From: Pseudeuparius sepicola
Lineage: Eukaryota; Arthropoda; Insecta; Coleoptera; Anthribidae
Direction of reading: 5' to 3'
DNA: 64,000 nucleotides
Assembly: GCA_963920635.1 (NCBI GenBank)
Contig: OY987303.1
Location: 13,804,175-13,868,174 of the forward strand
The notes beneath the pieces were generated by a model. That model did not search any database. It saw nothing but the letters and a program-made list of their open reading frames with translations, and was not told the origin of the DNA. Both the position numbers and the translations under genes were made by a program. Positions within the stretch are counted from its first letter, which is position 1. Every line of letters starts with the position of its first letter. Shown here in pieces: positions 45,766 through 57,816 of the stretch.

Positions 45766-46201
45766 GTGTTATTTATTCCAATTGATATTAGTTAGTAGCG
45801 GTGAGATGTAGGAGACTTCGGCGTCTTCTACTAAAGCTAATAGAAGGGGTTAGAGGGTGTAGGGTAACCATTCATTATTGTTGGTCATGTGAACTTCCTC
45901 TTTGTACTTTTACCCACAATATTCGACATATAGCGACTTAATGCAAGTATCGAACGTGGAAATTCTAACCTACAATGTCAAGCTAAGAAAATGAAACAGA
46001 AAGATATTTAGTACCTGTAATTATAAATAATAAATGATGTTTAGTGGCATATCAGGTAAAGGATATCAATTGAAAAAATGCACTCCAGGTACTTAACCAA
46101 CTAAGCTACCGGAGATACGGGTTCCATCGGTTAGGTGTTATTTATTCCAATTGATATTAGTTAGTAGCGGAGATATGTAGGAGACTTCGGCGTCTTCTAC
46201 A
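45766..46201. repeat. Pair of 70-bp direct repeats
   Basis: The units at about 45766-45830 and 46132-46200 share AGGTGTTATTTATTCCAATTG and GGAGACTTCGGCGTCTTCTA. The interval has, on the minus strand, TAGCTTAGTTGGTTAAG, which resembles a polymerase III A box. It may be a short element with terminal direct repeats or a locally duplicated SINE. Confidence 0.55.
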
Positions 46202-46419
46202 GCTACACTCGTTTATTTGAGAAGATTATCAAGAAAATATCTTTTAAAAATCCTAACGTTAACCATTTGGGTTTTCGATACACCTATGTTTATAGGAAAT
46301 AGAAAAAATTATCTTATTTTGATTCTTTCTATATATCGATCCTGGAAGTTAGGCAGATAAAAGTTGGACCACCTTATAATATATCTACCTACCAGGTGTA
46401 AACAAAGGCGGGCCATAAT

Positions 46420-46735
46420 ATGATGAACAAACCGCGCGCCCGCGCTCAATGAATAAATCAAACCCCCCACTTTCGCGGATTTTAATTTATGCTGGGGTTA
46501 ATTTACGCGCGACTTGGGGGGGGGGGGCGTTGATTAATATTTCCCCGAAAACGGCGAATAATTTGGCGCGCGGCGCGAAAGACAATTTGTTAAGGCGTTT
46601 ATCTTGCGCGATATTCGAACGTTCGCCGGGGGACGCTTTGTCCCGCGATCGAGGGTGGTTCGGCATTGGGAGCCGCTCGATTAGTTGGCGTGCCGAAATT
46701 GGATCGTTTGTCATGGGTGTGTCATTCATTTAAAA
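46420..46735. other. CpG-rich island
   Basis: A GC-rich patch with open frames on both strands and a G-run of about 11. No protein motif is recognisable. Confidence 0.35.
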
Positions 46736-47207
46736 CCATTTGGGCAAAACCATAGTAGGGGAAGTCGTTGAACGACTACGCAATTTTCTAAAAATCGATA
46801 TCAAACGGAACTGCTCATATTCAAAGATTACGTTGTTATAGCAGCGTCCAGAGTAGTATTCTCTAGACTTTGGTTATAGCAGAGAACAATGGTTATAGCT
46901 TAGACGAACCTAAACCCTCTTTTCTAAACACCCCCAAACCTCTCCCTATCTACGGCCCTGATTGCGATGCAACATTTTGTTTACTATTTGTTATTTATTA
47001 AGAGAAAATTCCAATATATAGAGGCAAATACGACGTAGGTACTGCACAAATTCATAAAAACAAAGTTCCCATTTGCCTCGCTTATTCGATAAATAAATAA
47101 TAATTAAATACGGGTTCCATCGATTTGTTCCAACTGACTATTTGTGAATCGCAGTGTCTTTATGAACATATATATTATGAAGAGTGAAGAGTTTCCTATC
47201 TATTAGG

Positions 47208-49336
47208 CAATGGCGGCTCGTGGGTTAATGCACGGGAGGGGGCTACGTTTTGAAAAGAACACACTCTATGGTCGATTAAAATAAAACAGGTGGGTACAAA
47301 GGTGGGTACCTACTTTCGGCATGGGCTTTTTTACGTATTTTTGCATGTTAATAAGGCAAAACAGTGCATTTAATTTGCCTTCTTGTTTTTGTTCACATTT
47401 CTATAAAAGTGTTGCGTCAAATCGCGAGTTGCAACTTTTTCCGGTTTTTATTTCAACTTTTCTGTCAACGAAAGTCTTAAAAAGTTACCTTTCAAAATAT
47501 CCTGCACACTATTTTTCATTTTGTTTACTTAGGATACGCGAGGCACCGAGAGAAGTTTTGTAAAGGACGCGGTGACGCGTGCCACGCACTTGACTGGCTG
47601 AAGCAGCCGACTCGGCCCGATCGCGTTCCTTTCCTCGCGGAATCGCGGCTCAAACACACAGAAAAATCTATTTTCAAAATAAAAATTTTAATTTTCTTAA
47701 AAATATTTATTCAATTCAAAATTAATAATATCAACCTAAAGCAAAACGACATCTCATTGAAAAATTATAAAATTTTCACGGAATGTTCTCAATTCAAGAA
47801 TCAGTTTGATTGACTCGAAACTACACTGAACTAATCTTGAATAAATTCTCTAATCACACTTTGAAATGTCTATAGCTTCAAGAATAACATCCAACATCTA
47901 AATTTGAGAATAGCGTTATATTCATTTATCTATAATCCAAATTTGAGAATAACAGTATATTCAAATAGATCAGACAGTTTCAATAATTGAAATAATAAGG
48001 GCATTGTCTTAAAAGAAACTGTTATTGTTAGTTTATACTATATCCAAGTATGTACATCATTAATATCAAGGAAGTATTCAACCAATAATTTTAGTTAGAG
48101 CGCGCGACTACACCCTACGCCTCTCATTGAAGTTCACATTTGGGCAAGCGATGCCGATCCGTATACAGTTCGAAAGGTCGACTAGTTCACGGCGTATAGT
48201 GCGTTGGTTATGTTATGTGACACTAATACACATATTTTCATTATTTTGTGATATAGTAAGTTCTCTGTTGGATTATCTATTTGTTCTTAAGGTAATAATA
48301 ATTATGATGTATTTATTGCCTTATAATTTTTAAAGTAAAATTTTATGTATGTAAAAACTCTTTATTTCCTTTAGATATTGTCTTCTATTATACCTACCTG
48401 TTAAAATATTTTTAAGAAGTGTCTATAAGTCTCCATAAAATCCTCGCAGTTGGGGCCAATAGTACAGGCTACCAGCAAAATTTGCAAATTTCTGCTGCTG
48501 CATTAAAACCTACGAGAATATTAAAATGTTCGTTTTAATTTTGTTTAATAATTAATTATTAGGTAGGTACCTATACATTTTAGGACCAGATGAAAAAACT
48601 TCGAACTTATTTTCTGTTATCTATCATTTTGATATAGTTTTTAATATTGATTTCAAAAATGTATAGGCAATAATTAATTAATTATCAAACAAAATTACAA
48701 ACATTTTAATATTTTCGAAGCTTTTAATGCAGCAGCCGAAATTTGTAAATTTTGGGGATAGTCTAGACATTGGCCTCAATTGGGGGCATTCTACCTAGGC
48801 TTCAACTTGAAAGTACAATATTCTCAAAGTGAAGCTATATAGGCTACTTGAAACAAAATGCCTTATAATTAATAGAACTCTAAAAATCACTTAATATTTT
48901 TAAATATTGAAGTGATTCTTATATATCTTCATTATGAATATAAAAGAGTTTGAGGTGAAACTATAAATATTATTAAAGAGAAAATTACATAAAATACAAT
49001 TAAAATTTGATATTATTTTTATTTGAAGCAAATACTTTTATCGAAGGAAATATACTATTTTCTTGGAAGCTACAAATATTCTTTTTTCATTGTGAAATTA
49101 AGATATTTTTGCTCATATGGGAAATTAAGTTACACTCATGTTGAAATGTGTATATTCATTTCGAATATACTTTTCTTTGTGTGAACATTCGTAGCCGCCA
49201 AACGCCGTTTCGGGCGTTTAAATAGTACATTACAAGGGGGTAAATCATAGAATATAGCAGTCCCGGACCTAATTTTTCTTTCCTTTGTTCTACTGGGGGC
49301 TCTAGCCGCCTAGCCCCTATGGGCGAGCCGCCACTG
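47208..49336. mobile_element. hAT-type element, 2.1 kb, non-autonomous
   Basis: The ends CAATGGCGGCTCG and CGAGCCGCCACTG are inverted with one mismatch. The 8-bp duplication CTATTAGG is perfect (47200-47207 and 49337-49344). The interior has a GC-rich patch near 47570-47640, AT-rich filler and a nested palindrome at about 48430-48795, but no transposase. The element is separated by only 46 bp from the next hAT-type element. Confidence 0.9.
48430..48795. repeat. Palindrome nested in hAT element
   Basis: Paired blocks include CATTAAAACC..GAATATTAAAATG on the left with CATTTTAATATTTTCG and GCTTTTAATGCAGCAG on the right, and ATACATTTTAGG with AATGTATAGG. It is a foldback or long-TIR MITE inserted in the hAT body. 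Confidence 0.65.
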
Positions 49337-49534
49337 CTATTAGGTACACTATAGCCGAACAAACCTACATAGTCCCTGATCACAAGGGCGCCCCTAGAAA
49401 ATATTTTAGGGGGGGGGCAAAATTATCTCATCTAACCTTGTTCTTTTTAGAACTACCTAGCTCTGAATCGATAATTGGTTTATGTGATTGTAGCTCAGTT
49501 AAATTTTGTATAAAATATTTCAGGCGTTTGTTTT

Positions 49535-50926
49535 ATACAGGGTGTCCCGAAATTAGCCTGCCATAATTTACCAGCGTGTTCTACGACCTAAAAAAATGAA
49601 AAGAGTTCCTATGAACATGGCCTCAAAAATGCCCCCTAATGGGGCTATAGCCCCCGAAAGGGGCAGTTTCACAAACGGGTTTCTATAAATATTTCTAGAA
49701 CAAACAAAGATAAAATTCTGAAATTTGGTATGTGATGTTCCTGTGAGATTTGACATTTACCGAGGTAGCGATAGTTAGACATTCTTAATCTAGGGGTTCA
49801 GGAGTTAAAATTACCCGAAATTTTTTTTGCATACTTCCATCCAGATTTCTTGCAAAATTATGAAAGTTGAAGGTATTCTACGAAGAAAAGGTGCTCTTGT
49901 TGAACTTCGATAGCATGCATCGTTTTCGAGTGAACTCGTTTTGAAAATTTTTTGCAGAGTGCCATGAAAATGCCTATTAGAAATAATTAGCCTGCCATAA
50001 TCTACCACCACGTTTTTTGATACAAAAAAATGAAAAAAGTTCCTATAAACATGGCTTTAAAAAAGTCCCCTAAGAGGGCATAGCCCCCGAAATGGACACT
50101 TTGGCAAACGATTTTTTCTAAATATTTCCAGAACGAACAAAGATAGATAGATAGATATGAAATTTGGTGTGTGATATATCTGTGAGATTTGACGTTTACC
50201 GAGGTAGAGAAAGTTTGACATTCTTCATCATAGGCGTCCCAAATAAGGGGGGTCAAGGAATTAAAATATCCCAAAATTTTTTCTGTGCTTTTTTCATGGT
50301 TTATTCTCCCAGGTAGGTCTGGAAATATTTAGAAAAACCGTTTGCCAAAGTTTCCATTTCGGGAGCTATAGCCCTCTTAAGGAGCACTTTAAGGCCATAT
50401 TTATAGGAACTTTTTTAATTTTTTTGGGTCGCAGAACACGCTGGTAAAATATGGCAGGCTAATTTGTAATACGCATTTTCATGGCCCTCTGCAAAAAAAA
50501 TTTCAATACGATTTTACTCGAAAACGGTGCGCGCTATCAAAGTTCAACAAGAGCAATATTTTTTCGTAGAATACCCGGAATTCTTATAATTTCGCAATAA
50601 ATTTGGGGAAAAAGCACACACAAAATATTTAGGGTATTTTTAACCCCTTAACCCCCCATTTAGGACGCCTATGATTAAGAATGTCTAACTATCGCTACCC
50701 CGGCAAATCTCATATCTCCCAGGTACATCACCTACCAAATTTTAGAATGTTACCTTTGTTCGTTCTGGAAAAATTTTGAAAAAACCGTTTGTGAAACTGC
50801 CCCTTTTCGGGGCTATAGCCCCACTAGGGGGAATTTTTAAGGCCATGTTTATAGGAACTTTTTTCATTTTTTAGGTCGTGCAACACGCTGGTAAATTATG
50901 GCAGGCTAATTTTCGTGACCTGTATA
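49535..50926. mobile_element. 1.4-kb four-unit palindrome
   Basis: One repeat unit with a GCCTGCCATAATTTACCA end occurs four times: full forward (about 49552-49985), shortened forward (49988-50275), shortened reverse (50293-50463) and full reverse (50470-50918). The outer ends read TATACAGG and CCTGTATA. Words such as GGGGCTATAGCCCC recur in each unit. The arms pair around about 50285. It is non-coding. Confidence 0.8.
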
Positions 50927-50954
50927 CCTAGAAGGATATGAAAATAATCTTTTT

Positions 50955-51338
50955 TTACTACTAACCTGAGAAATCACCATTATTTACCTCATTCCTCTAG
51001 TGAGAAGTAATATTTCTCTACCTAGGTAAATAATGATAATAAAAAATACCTAGGTAAATATTGAAAAATTTTCTATGTGACATTTAAAAATTAGCGTCAT
51101 TTTATCAGCTTGACAACTGAACTCCCAGGCTACTTGATATTTTGAAGTATTTGAAAAAAGCGAGAAATGAGTAAAATATGACAATACATATTTCAATGTT
51201 AGTAGTAAAAAAAATCTATATACACTTCGGTTGAGAAGGCCATTATTTACATATTATATCCTTCGGCCCTACGCGCCTCAGGATATAAAAATGCTCGGTA
51301 AATAATGGCTCACTTCTCAACCTAGGTGTATAATGTAC
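50955..51338. repeat. Dispersed module B ending in a hairpin, copy 2
   Basis: Close copy of 35310-35706 in the same orientation, with small deletions. The terminal hairpin at about 51224-51338 keeps the tip ATATCCTTCGGCCCTACGC and the arms. Confidence 0.78.
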
Positions 51339-51744
51339 TATTTCCTCAACTATAATAATATAAAATATAACGCGAAGGGATTTTGAGAATCTCCAGGGAG
51401 GGGCACGCGCCCCCCCTTGCCCCCCCCATATGGGCGCCCATGCCTGATTACACGTTACACCGTATATCTAATATCTCTATAATCTATATTAACTACGGTA
51501 GAACTATAGGGTCAATTCGTGAAGACATAATATTCAACATCTTTTCAATAAAAGGGTAGGAACGCTATTAAATGTTTAAAATAATGGTATTTTAATTTTT
51601 AAACTGAAACTTGGAAACGAGTTGGCCGTGGAGCCTCGTGGTTTTCACCGGTAAATTTTTATCTTCGAACTGCAACCAAGGGGCATTTTCGTTGGCTCTA
51701 AACTCCTCGAGAGCTAAAATAGTGACAGGCGCCCCATTTTCACA

Positions 51745-52195
51745 TACAAGCCTCGAAGAGGATTGAAAAATACATCGATGTTGAGTATAATGAAGGGAAA
51801 TTTACGAGTGACCTCTGGGAATAACATATGGAAAATTCGATTTTCCTATCATACCTATACAATATGTTAATTATGTATAATATATTTTTTTATGTTTTTC
51901 GGGCTAGTGAAGATGTAATGCTCAAAATTTATATTTTTCCTTACAAGATTACGCCCTTATTTCAACCCTTTAGCCACCTGCAACACGTAAGCCTTTAGTT
52001 TTCCGATGCCAGGTTCTATTAATTATTCATTTAGTGAACACGGCTTGCCTGAAAATATAGGCAACACACACTTTTTATTTTTGTTAAGGAAAAGCGAATT
52101 TTCCATGTGTTATCCTCAGGGGCCACTCGTAAATTTTCCTTCATTTTACTCAACATCGATATACTTTTCAATCCTCTTCTACCAAAAAATATTAA
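51745..52195. mobile_element. Foldback element
   Basis: GAAGAGGATTGAAAAATA and CATCGATGTTGAGTA at the left pair with ACTCAACATCGATATAC and TTCAATCCTCTTC at the right. Inner blocks also pair: GAAAATTCGATTTTCC-type words and GTAAATTTTCCTTCATT. It is non-coding and probably a MITE. Confidence 0.75.
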
Positions 52196-52517
52196 TACTT
52201 AATATTATGTTTATTGTTACTGAGATAGAAGAAAACTTTTATAATGAAAATTGACGGCACTGAGAATCTTTGCGCAACCGGGGGTCATATAGCAAATTAT
52301 GCAGGGTCTATGAATTTTTTTTTACTCCGACAACAGTGGTTTTTATTATAAACTATTGTTGTTGGAGCAAAAAGAGCGAATATAGTTTTTAAAATTGAGG
52401 CAATTAATTTTTTGATAATATTTTAACGACAGAGCAAAATGACATCTGCGTGCGGTATGACGTGATTCCCTGATATAGCCCTATTTCCACAATAAGAACC
52501 GATTGCTTTGTTAGAAC

Positions 52518-53016
52518 CTCAGAGAAATAACCAAGGATAGAAGGAGTAAGAACAAAAAGTAAACAAGGCCAACATATTTTTGAGTGATGCCACGTACTCA
52601 TTTCAAAATAGAAGGGTTTAATAAAGGGAACTAAAGTGCGCTGTAATTATAGTAGCTAATTATTATCACTTTAATAAAATCGTCAACAGATACCCTCAAA
52701 CCGCCCAACATGGCAAGTCAAGTTTTCTGATTGTTTACGTATGCATTTTTTGTGTTTTCAATTGTTTTTCTGTTGATTTATATAGGTTATTTATTAGTAT
52801 TTAGGATATAGTGACTGATTTTGTATACCATGGGACGCAGAAAGCGTGTGGTGTGTGGCCAAATTGATATTTCTCAGGATATAACCTATCACAGGTAAAC
52901 GTTTTACACACGGGCCTAATGTTTGTTTACTATGGTAAATTTGCATAATATGTTGACTACAAACGTGTGTATTTTGTTGCTGTTGCTCCCTCTATATCCT
53001 TGGTTATTTCTCTGGG
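52518..53016 (+). mobile_element. P-element-like MITE with THAP first exon, copy 2
   Basis: The inverted ends begin CTCAGAGAAATAACCAAGG and close with its complement (one change). The 8-bp duplication GTTAGAAC is perfect (52510-52517 and 53017-53024). An ATG at 52830 starts MGRRKRVVCGQIDISQDITY then HR, followed at once by GTAAACG, a good splice donor. The family hallmark (THAP start, 8-bp duplication, GAAATAAC and AAGG in the ends as in Drosophila P) supports a P-superfamily non-autonomous copy of 499 bp. Confidence 0.82.
52830..52897 (+). pseudogene. THAP first exon with splice donor, copy 2
   Basis: Twenty-two codons end with ITYHR, where HR would precede FP in a standard THAP domain, exactly at CAG|GTAAACG. 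The first zinc Cys is changed to Arg (KRVVC instead of KCVVC seen in copy 1). The downstream exons have been lost by internal deletion, so this is a relic exon that could still donate splicing. Confidence 0.6.
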
Positions 53017-53024
53017 GTTAGAAC

Positions 53025-53490
53025 TTTGATTTCTGTACAAAACCTCCGATTCTGTACAAAACCCCCGATTCCCGCCGTTCCCTTTTGTCGCGCACCGCCG
53101 TCGAAATCCCGCCAGATATTGACGTCTTCGAGTCCGGGCACAAAGAAATTCCCGTTCGGGAGGTGGCGAGGACCGCCGGGGCGCCGTGCCCCTGTGGAAT
53201 TTTCGAATCAACGCCGCCGCGTATCTTTTTCGGCGGCCCGGACGAATTTATTTCAATTTGAGCGGTCCCGTGAATGGTGGACAAATCGACCTATCAAAAC
53301 TGTTGAATGCGGCCGTAAATAGCGCGCGATTCACGTCGAGGAAAGGTGGGATTGATGCCGGAATTGGACGGGTGACTTGGCGGAAAACGCGGGTCCGCGT
53401 GGCAATTTGCGAAATGGGATGGACCGTCGGGGACCGGGTGTTGTTCGGCGAGGGGTGGGTTCTTGTAAATGTTGATTAATTCGCACTGTA
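53025..53490. other. CpG-rich island
   Basis: A strongly GC-rich patch next to the P-like element, with a short tandem (TTCTGTACAAAAC twice, 53033-53063) and open frames on both strands. No domain is recognisable. Confidence 0.4.
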
Positions 53491-53719
53491 TGACGAATTG
53501 TGTTGGAAAACAGGCGGCGTCTGACGTCTATGTAACTTTGTGCGTTTTATTTAGTAGGTTCTGCATATACATAAATAGGTAGTATTGTTGTGGCAATATT
53601 GTGTAATTTTTTGTCTTATTTTTCCCAGATCGACTTAACCTAGGTGTAATAAACAAAAAAAATCGGGTTAAAATTTGAGCTTTTGGGGACCTGGCCTGCT
53701 TGATTAGGAACTAATTTGT

Positions 53720-54115
53720 AACATAATTATTCTAGTTTCTGAAAATCATGTATTCCTTGACAATTTTGAAAAAGCTTATTTTTCACAGCCAATAAAGTCC
53801 CTTTTTAAAGGTTTTAGGACAAAATGTTATTAAGGAAACTCGTTCAGAATTAAAAATTGAGTAGGTAGGTACCAAAGGCATCGGTGATACGGTGCCTTTG
53901 GTAGGTACCTATGCAAAATCTAAAAAACCTAGGCTTACTTAATTTTTTGTTTGTTAGTTTCTTTAGCACAAAAATCAAAGTAGGCCTAGGCTTTTGAAAT
54001 TTTGTAAACCTAACTACCAGTTCTTCATTCTGTACAAGTTTCTATTCTAAAAAAAGGGCAAAAAGGCGATAAAATCCAAATAGACTATTGAAATTTTGCA
54101 CACCTGCTGAGTTTT
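53720..54115. repeat. Degenerate foldback with 13-bp hairpin
   Basis: The hairpin GGTACCAAAGGCA / TGCCTTTGGTAGGTACC at about 53877-53927 sits inside a loosely paired repeat related to 38568-39020 (shared AAAATGTTATTAA and GTAGGCCTAGGC). Confidence 0.5.
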
Positions 54116-54522
54116 TTTATTCAAAATGGTTACCCTATGTTTTTCGTAAAAACTACAAAAAGGGCACTTTACTAAGGTTTTTTTCAAAATATCCAAGCAT
54201 ATGTGATTTTCGGAAACTAGAATTACATATGTCACAATTTAGTTTTAATCAAACAGGGCTGACCCCCACAATTTTTTTTTGCCTTTCACATCTATGTGAT
54301 CTGGTGATAGTAGGGACACCAGATTATACAATGGGTTAACCGAGGAGGTTGAGCATGCTTCAATCATGATAATTTATATTATTAAGAAAATAAAAATATA
54401 TGCAAAAACTATATACACTGTGTCTCAGGATGGACTTAACTATAGGTAAGTACTTGTAAAAAAAATTATTTTCAATTTGTAGCAAAAAGCTCATTCTTGA
54501 TAAAAAAAAGTTTGCTTGTCCT

Positions 54523-55140
54523 TAAAATAAGATTGGCGTGGAAAAAGTTAACATTACTTATACTGGGTGACCAGAAAATTGAAAAAACGTTAATTAGCAT
54601 AAGAGTAAACTGCTTCTATTTGTAGAGATACTAAAAAAAGTTATAAAGAAAAATTTTTCAGGGTGCTAAGTTACTTAGGTGTGCAATATTTCAAAGCGTT
54701 AGGCCTACTTTGATTTTTTTTATTTTTTTCTTCTTTTTCTTCGATTAAATAATTTTCTGTGGGTAGTACAGTACGACAAAACTGTAATAAAAGTTTTCTC
54801 AGAGTATGAAATTGTGTATGATGAAAATTTCTTTGAGAATCCTTGCCTACTTTTAATTTTCTCCAATATTTTCCAAAATACAAAGTAGGCCTATACAATC
54901 GTTAAATTCAGTTTTCTATTCTGGGTAAGTTTTGTTAATACAATTTTGTCGTACTATCCACAGACAATTATTTAATCGAAGAAAAACAAGAAAAAATAAA
55001 AAACCAACAAATTTTCTTTATAACTTTTTTCAGTATCTCTACAAATAGAGGCAATTTACTCTTAGGCTTATTAATGTTTTTTCAATTTTCTAGTCACCCA
55101 GTATAAGTAATGTTAACTTTTTCCATGCCAATCTTGTCTT
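54523..55140. mobile_element. 618-bp foldback element
   Basis: The arms pair over about 200 bp. GATTGGCGTGGAAAAAGTTA and ACATTACTTATACTGGGTGA at the left match their complements at 55090-55138. Inner blocks around CTACAAATAGA and TTCGATTAAATAATT also pair. It shares GTAGGCCTA words with the 38568 foldback. It is non-coding. Confidence 0.8.
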
Positions 55141-55300
55141 ACCTCAACGTCCTCAACTGACATCTGGTTATACTCTCTGTAAATAGGCAGAAGTAAGTAT
55201 TTCTATCAGGTAATTTCAGTTAGTAAGAATACTATGCATTAGGGTAGTGGCAAAATTAATGTTTTCAGTATAGGAACTACGTATACCTAATTACAGTAAA

Positions 55301-55553
55301 TAAAGAAATGGTTCGTAGCATATGGTACAAAATGTTTTTGTTCTTGGTAACTCAAAACTAGTTTCTTTCCTATATCTAGTGGAAATTCAGTATGGGTCTT
55401 TCGGAGGTGTGCAGACCACGACAGGCACCTGTTTCGGACTTGTCTCCACACCTACGAAAGGCCCATACTAAATTTTCATTAGATATTGGAAACTAGTTTG
55501 GAGTTGCCAAGAACCAAAACATTTTGCCCCATATACTAGGAGCCATTTCTTTT
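55301..55553. mobile_element. 253-bp palindromic MITE
   Basis: The arms of about 105 bp pair (AAACTAGTTTCTTTCCTATA with complement, TATGGGTCTTTCGGAGGTGT with complement) around a loop near 55416-55445. It is non-coding. Confidence 0.8.
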
Positions 55554-56349
55554 TAATTATTATTGGGGTCGTTAAATATTCACTTTGTTTAATTACAAGA
55601 ATTTAATATCCGCCAATTACTTTTGCTTCTTTTGGATCATTTCTCAAAGTTACCTAATAATATAAAGTTACCTAGTAATACATAATTATTAAATACTTGT
55701 GACAATTGTACATAAAATAAAAAGAAAATTTTTATAGAGCTAACAAAATAGGTAAGTGGCTGCCAACTGATGCCAGCCGAAGAAAAAAGAAATTTCCCGC
55801 TTCAAACTTTTTCGTCATTGCCCATCTTTACATTCTTTGACATTCTGTGTGGGCCATCTACGCCTACGACCCTATATCGACCATAAGCTCGTCTACCTTC
55901 GAAGAGAATAATAAGAGGGTGAAAAGGAAGTGGAAGGGACAATGACAATATTAATGTATACCTACCTAACCTGCCTTGCATGATACGAATGTTGAAAGCT
56001 ATTAGGAATCCTTGTGGATATTTACTGATCTTACTATTTTACAGAGGCAAATCTGAAGTTGTTGTTTGTCGTGAATGAGGCGAATCCTTCTTAAAGGATC
56101 CCGCTAATAATTTGCTCATTATTGGCATTTTTCATTTGCGAAAAGCGTTTATGGAAATTTAACTTAAGTAAATTTAACGTTAATAATCAAAAAATTAAAT
56201 ATTGAAACATTCTGCAGCTAGAGAAATGAAAAAGAAATACACTTTAGATGGAAAATAATAGTTTCAAAATCACAATAATTATTATGGGAATACTTTTTAA
56301 TTAAATATTTGAGAACGTCAAAAATTGGTGAGAATTAAAACTTAATATA

Positions 56350-56822
56350 CAGTGACCGGCAGAAAGTTGGACACAAAAATTTAATATTTTTAAACTCTGA
56401 TTTCGATTACTTTAAATTTCTAGCTGCTAATCGAACAAAATTAAAGTTTAGTAGCAAATGCATGTGTTATCCGATGATAAGATGCGCTTCCGGTATTTTG
56501 TTTTTTTGTAATACACAGGGTGGACGGAAGGTAAATTTCTTTTTTTTTTACTAGGTGGCTGTGACTAAATCTGACATCCACCTTTGATTCCAAATAACTT
56601 TTGTAAGTAACTTTTTACCGTATTTTAAAAAATAAGGGTACTTTACTCTTGAGTTATTTGGACATTTTTTAATCTACCTCGTATCCAAAAATAGATATTT
56701 AAATTTTGATATGTGAGTTTTGAGTTTGAAATGATGCACCAACTTTTATCGAGAATAAAATTTTCTGAAAAATTATTAATAAAAAAGTTTTACATTTGTG
56801 TCTAACTTTCTGCCGGTCACTG
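56350..56822. mobile_element. Tc1/mariner-type MITE
   Basis: The ends CAGTGACCGGCAGAAAGTTG and complement of the right end pair over about 28 bp with few mismatches. TA dinucleotides flank both sides (56348-56349 and 56823-56824), as expected for the Tc1/mariner superfamily. The 473-bp interior has no transposase. Confidence 0.85.
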
Positions 56823-57600
56823 TATAAAGTGAAATTCAAAATCTAAAAGCAGAAGCACGCTCATACCCACGTGTTTACCTAATATTAGAGTTTCTTTGTT
56901 TGTATAAAATAGTTTATTCCTTATCCTCGCACTTCTTGAACAAAGCGTCTCCTCGATCCTTCGCAGTAATTAACAATTATGAAACGAGAAACGGAAACAA
57001 GAAAAATCCATGCTCGGACTGCGCCAAAGCACTTTACCCACCCAGGCAGTAATAAAATTATAAACGGTCTTACAAAGACCCCTCAACAATAAAACGTGTA
57101 CATAAAGGAAGTAAATGGAATTTCTGCCTTGGAGCCGGGCCCCCCTTGATATTTAAGATTACACAATTATAATATTGTATTCCAATTATCGTCAGTTTCA
57201 ATTAAGTGTTTTCTCAGTTACATTTTTGAGTTCATTAAAGAGTACTTTATTTAATAAATATTAATTCGTCGCGTGCACTGCTCATTATGTTCCGTTATTC
57301 TTTATTTATTTTTAGATTTATTTGGTATAGGTTGGAAATCAGTTCGTGAATCAGTTTTAACAGCAAGTGAAAGAAATCAGAGAAATATAGCATAAAATTA
57401 AGATAAAAAGAAGGTTACATAGAAATTATTGTATAAGTGGAATTGATTTTCTTATTTATCGATTGACTGCGAGACAAAATACTGTAACTATAAAGCGTTT
57501 TTTTTTATTTTAATAGTAGTTTGAATATGATAATAATTTCAATTCGTTAAATAATATCGCGCACGAAACAATAGATTATTGGTGGGTTCTAGGTCCGGGA

Positions 57601-57660
57601 CCAGTGGCGTAACCAGAATGAAATGAGGGGGGCTAACTATTAAAAAAATTATTCAGTAAT
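57601..57660. repeat. Solo hAT-like end
   Basis: CAGTGGCGTAACCAG is followed by a short G-run. It resembles the left end of the element at 57817 but I could not find a matching right end. Confidence 0.4.
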
Positions 57661-57816
57661 ATTTACGGTAAAAGTATTATTTTAAATTAAATTTCATTTA
57701 CAAATAAATACCACGCGGCAAATCTGAAGTAACAGGATTTTTTGCTAATGGAAGCTTAGGTACTGGAATTCAAAAACAATAAAATTTTATGAAATAAAAA
57801 GTGCACAAAAATACTT

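Larger units (their letters stand above)
49383..51442. mobile_element. hAT-type element hosting two other repeats
   Basis: The ends CAAGGGCGCCC and GGGCGCCCATG are flanked by CCTGATCA (49375-49382) and CCTGATTA (51443-51450), a 7 of 8 duplication. G- or C-runs lie just inside both ends. The interior consists largely of two later guests: the four-unit palindrome (49535-50926) and module B copy 2 (50955-51338). No transposase remains. Confidence 0.78.

Noticed and set aside
46449..46733. 94- and 80-codon frames on opposite strands
   Set aside because: Mirror frames over the same GC-rich island, with low-complexity Gly/Arg content and no supporting signal.
53018..53479. Four overlapping 84-98-codon frames on both strands
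   Set aside because: CpG-rich composition removes stops by chance; no frame has recognisable motifs.
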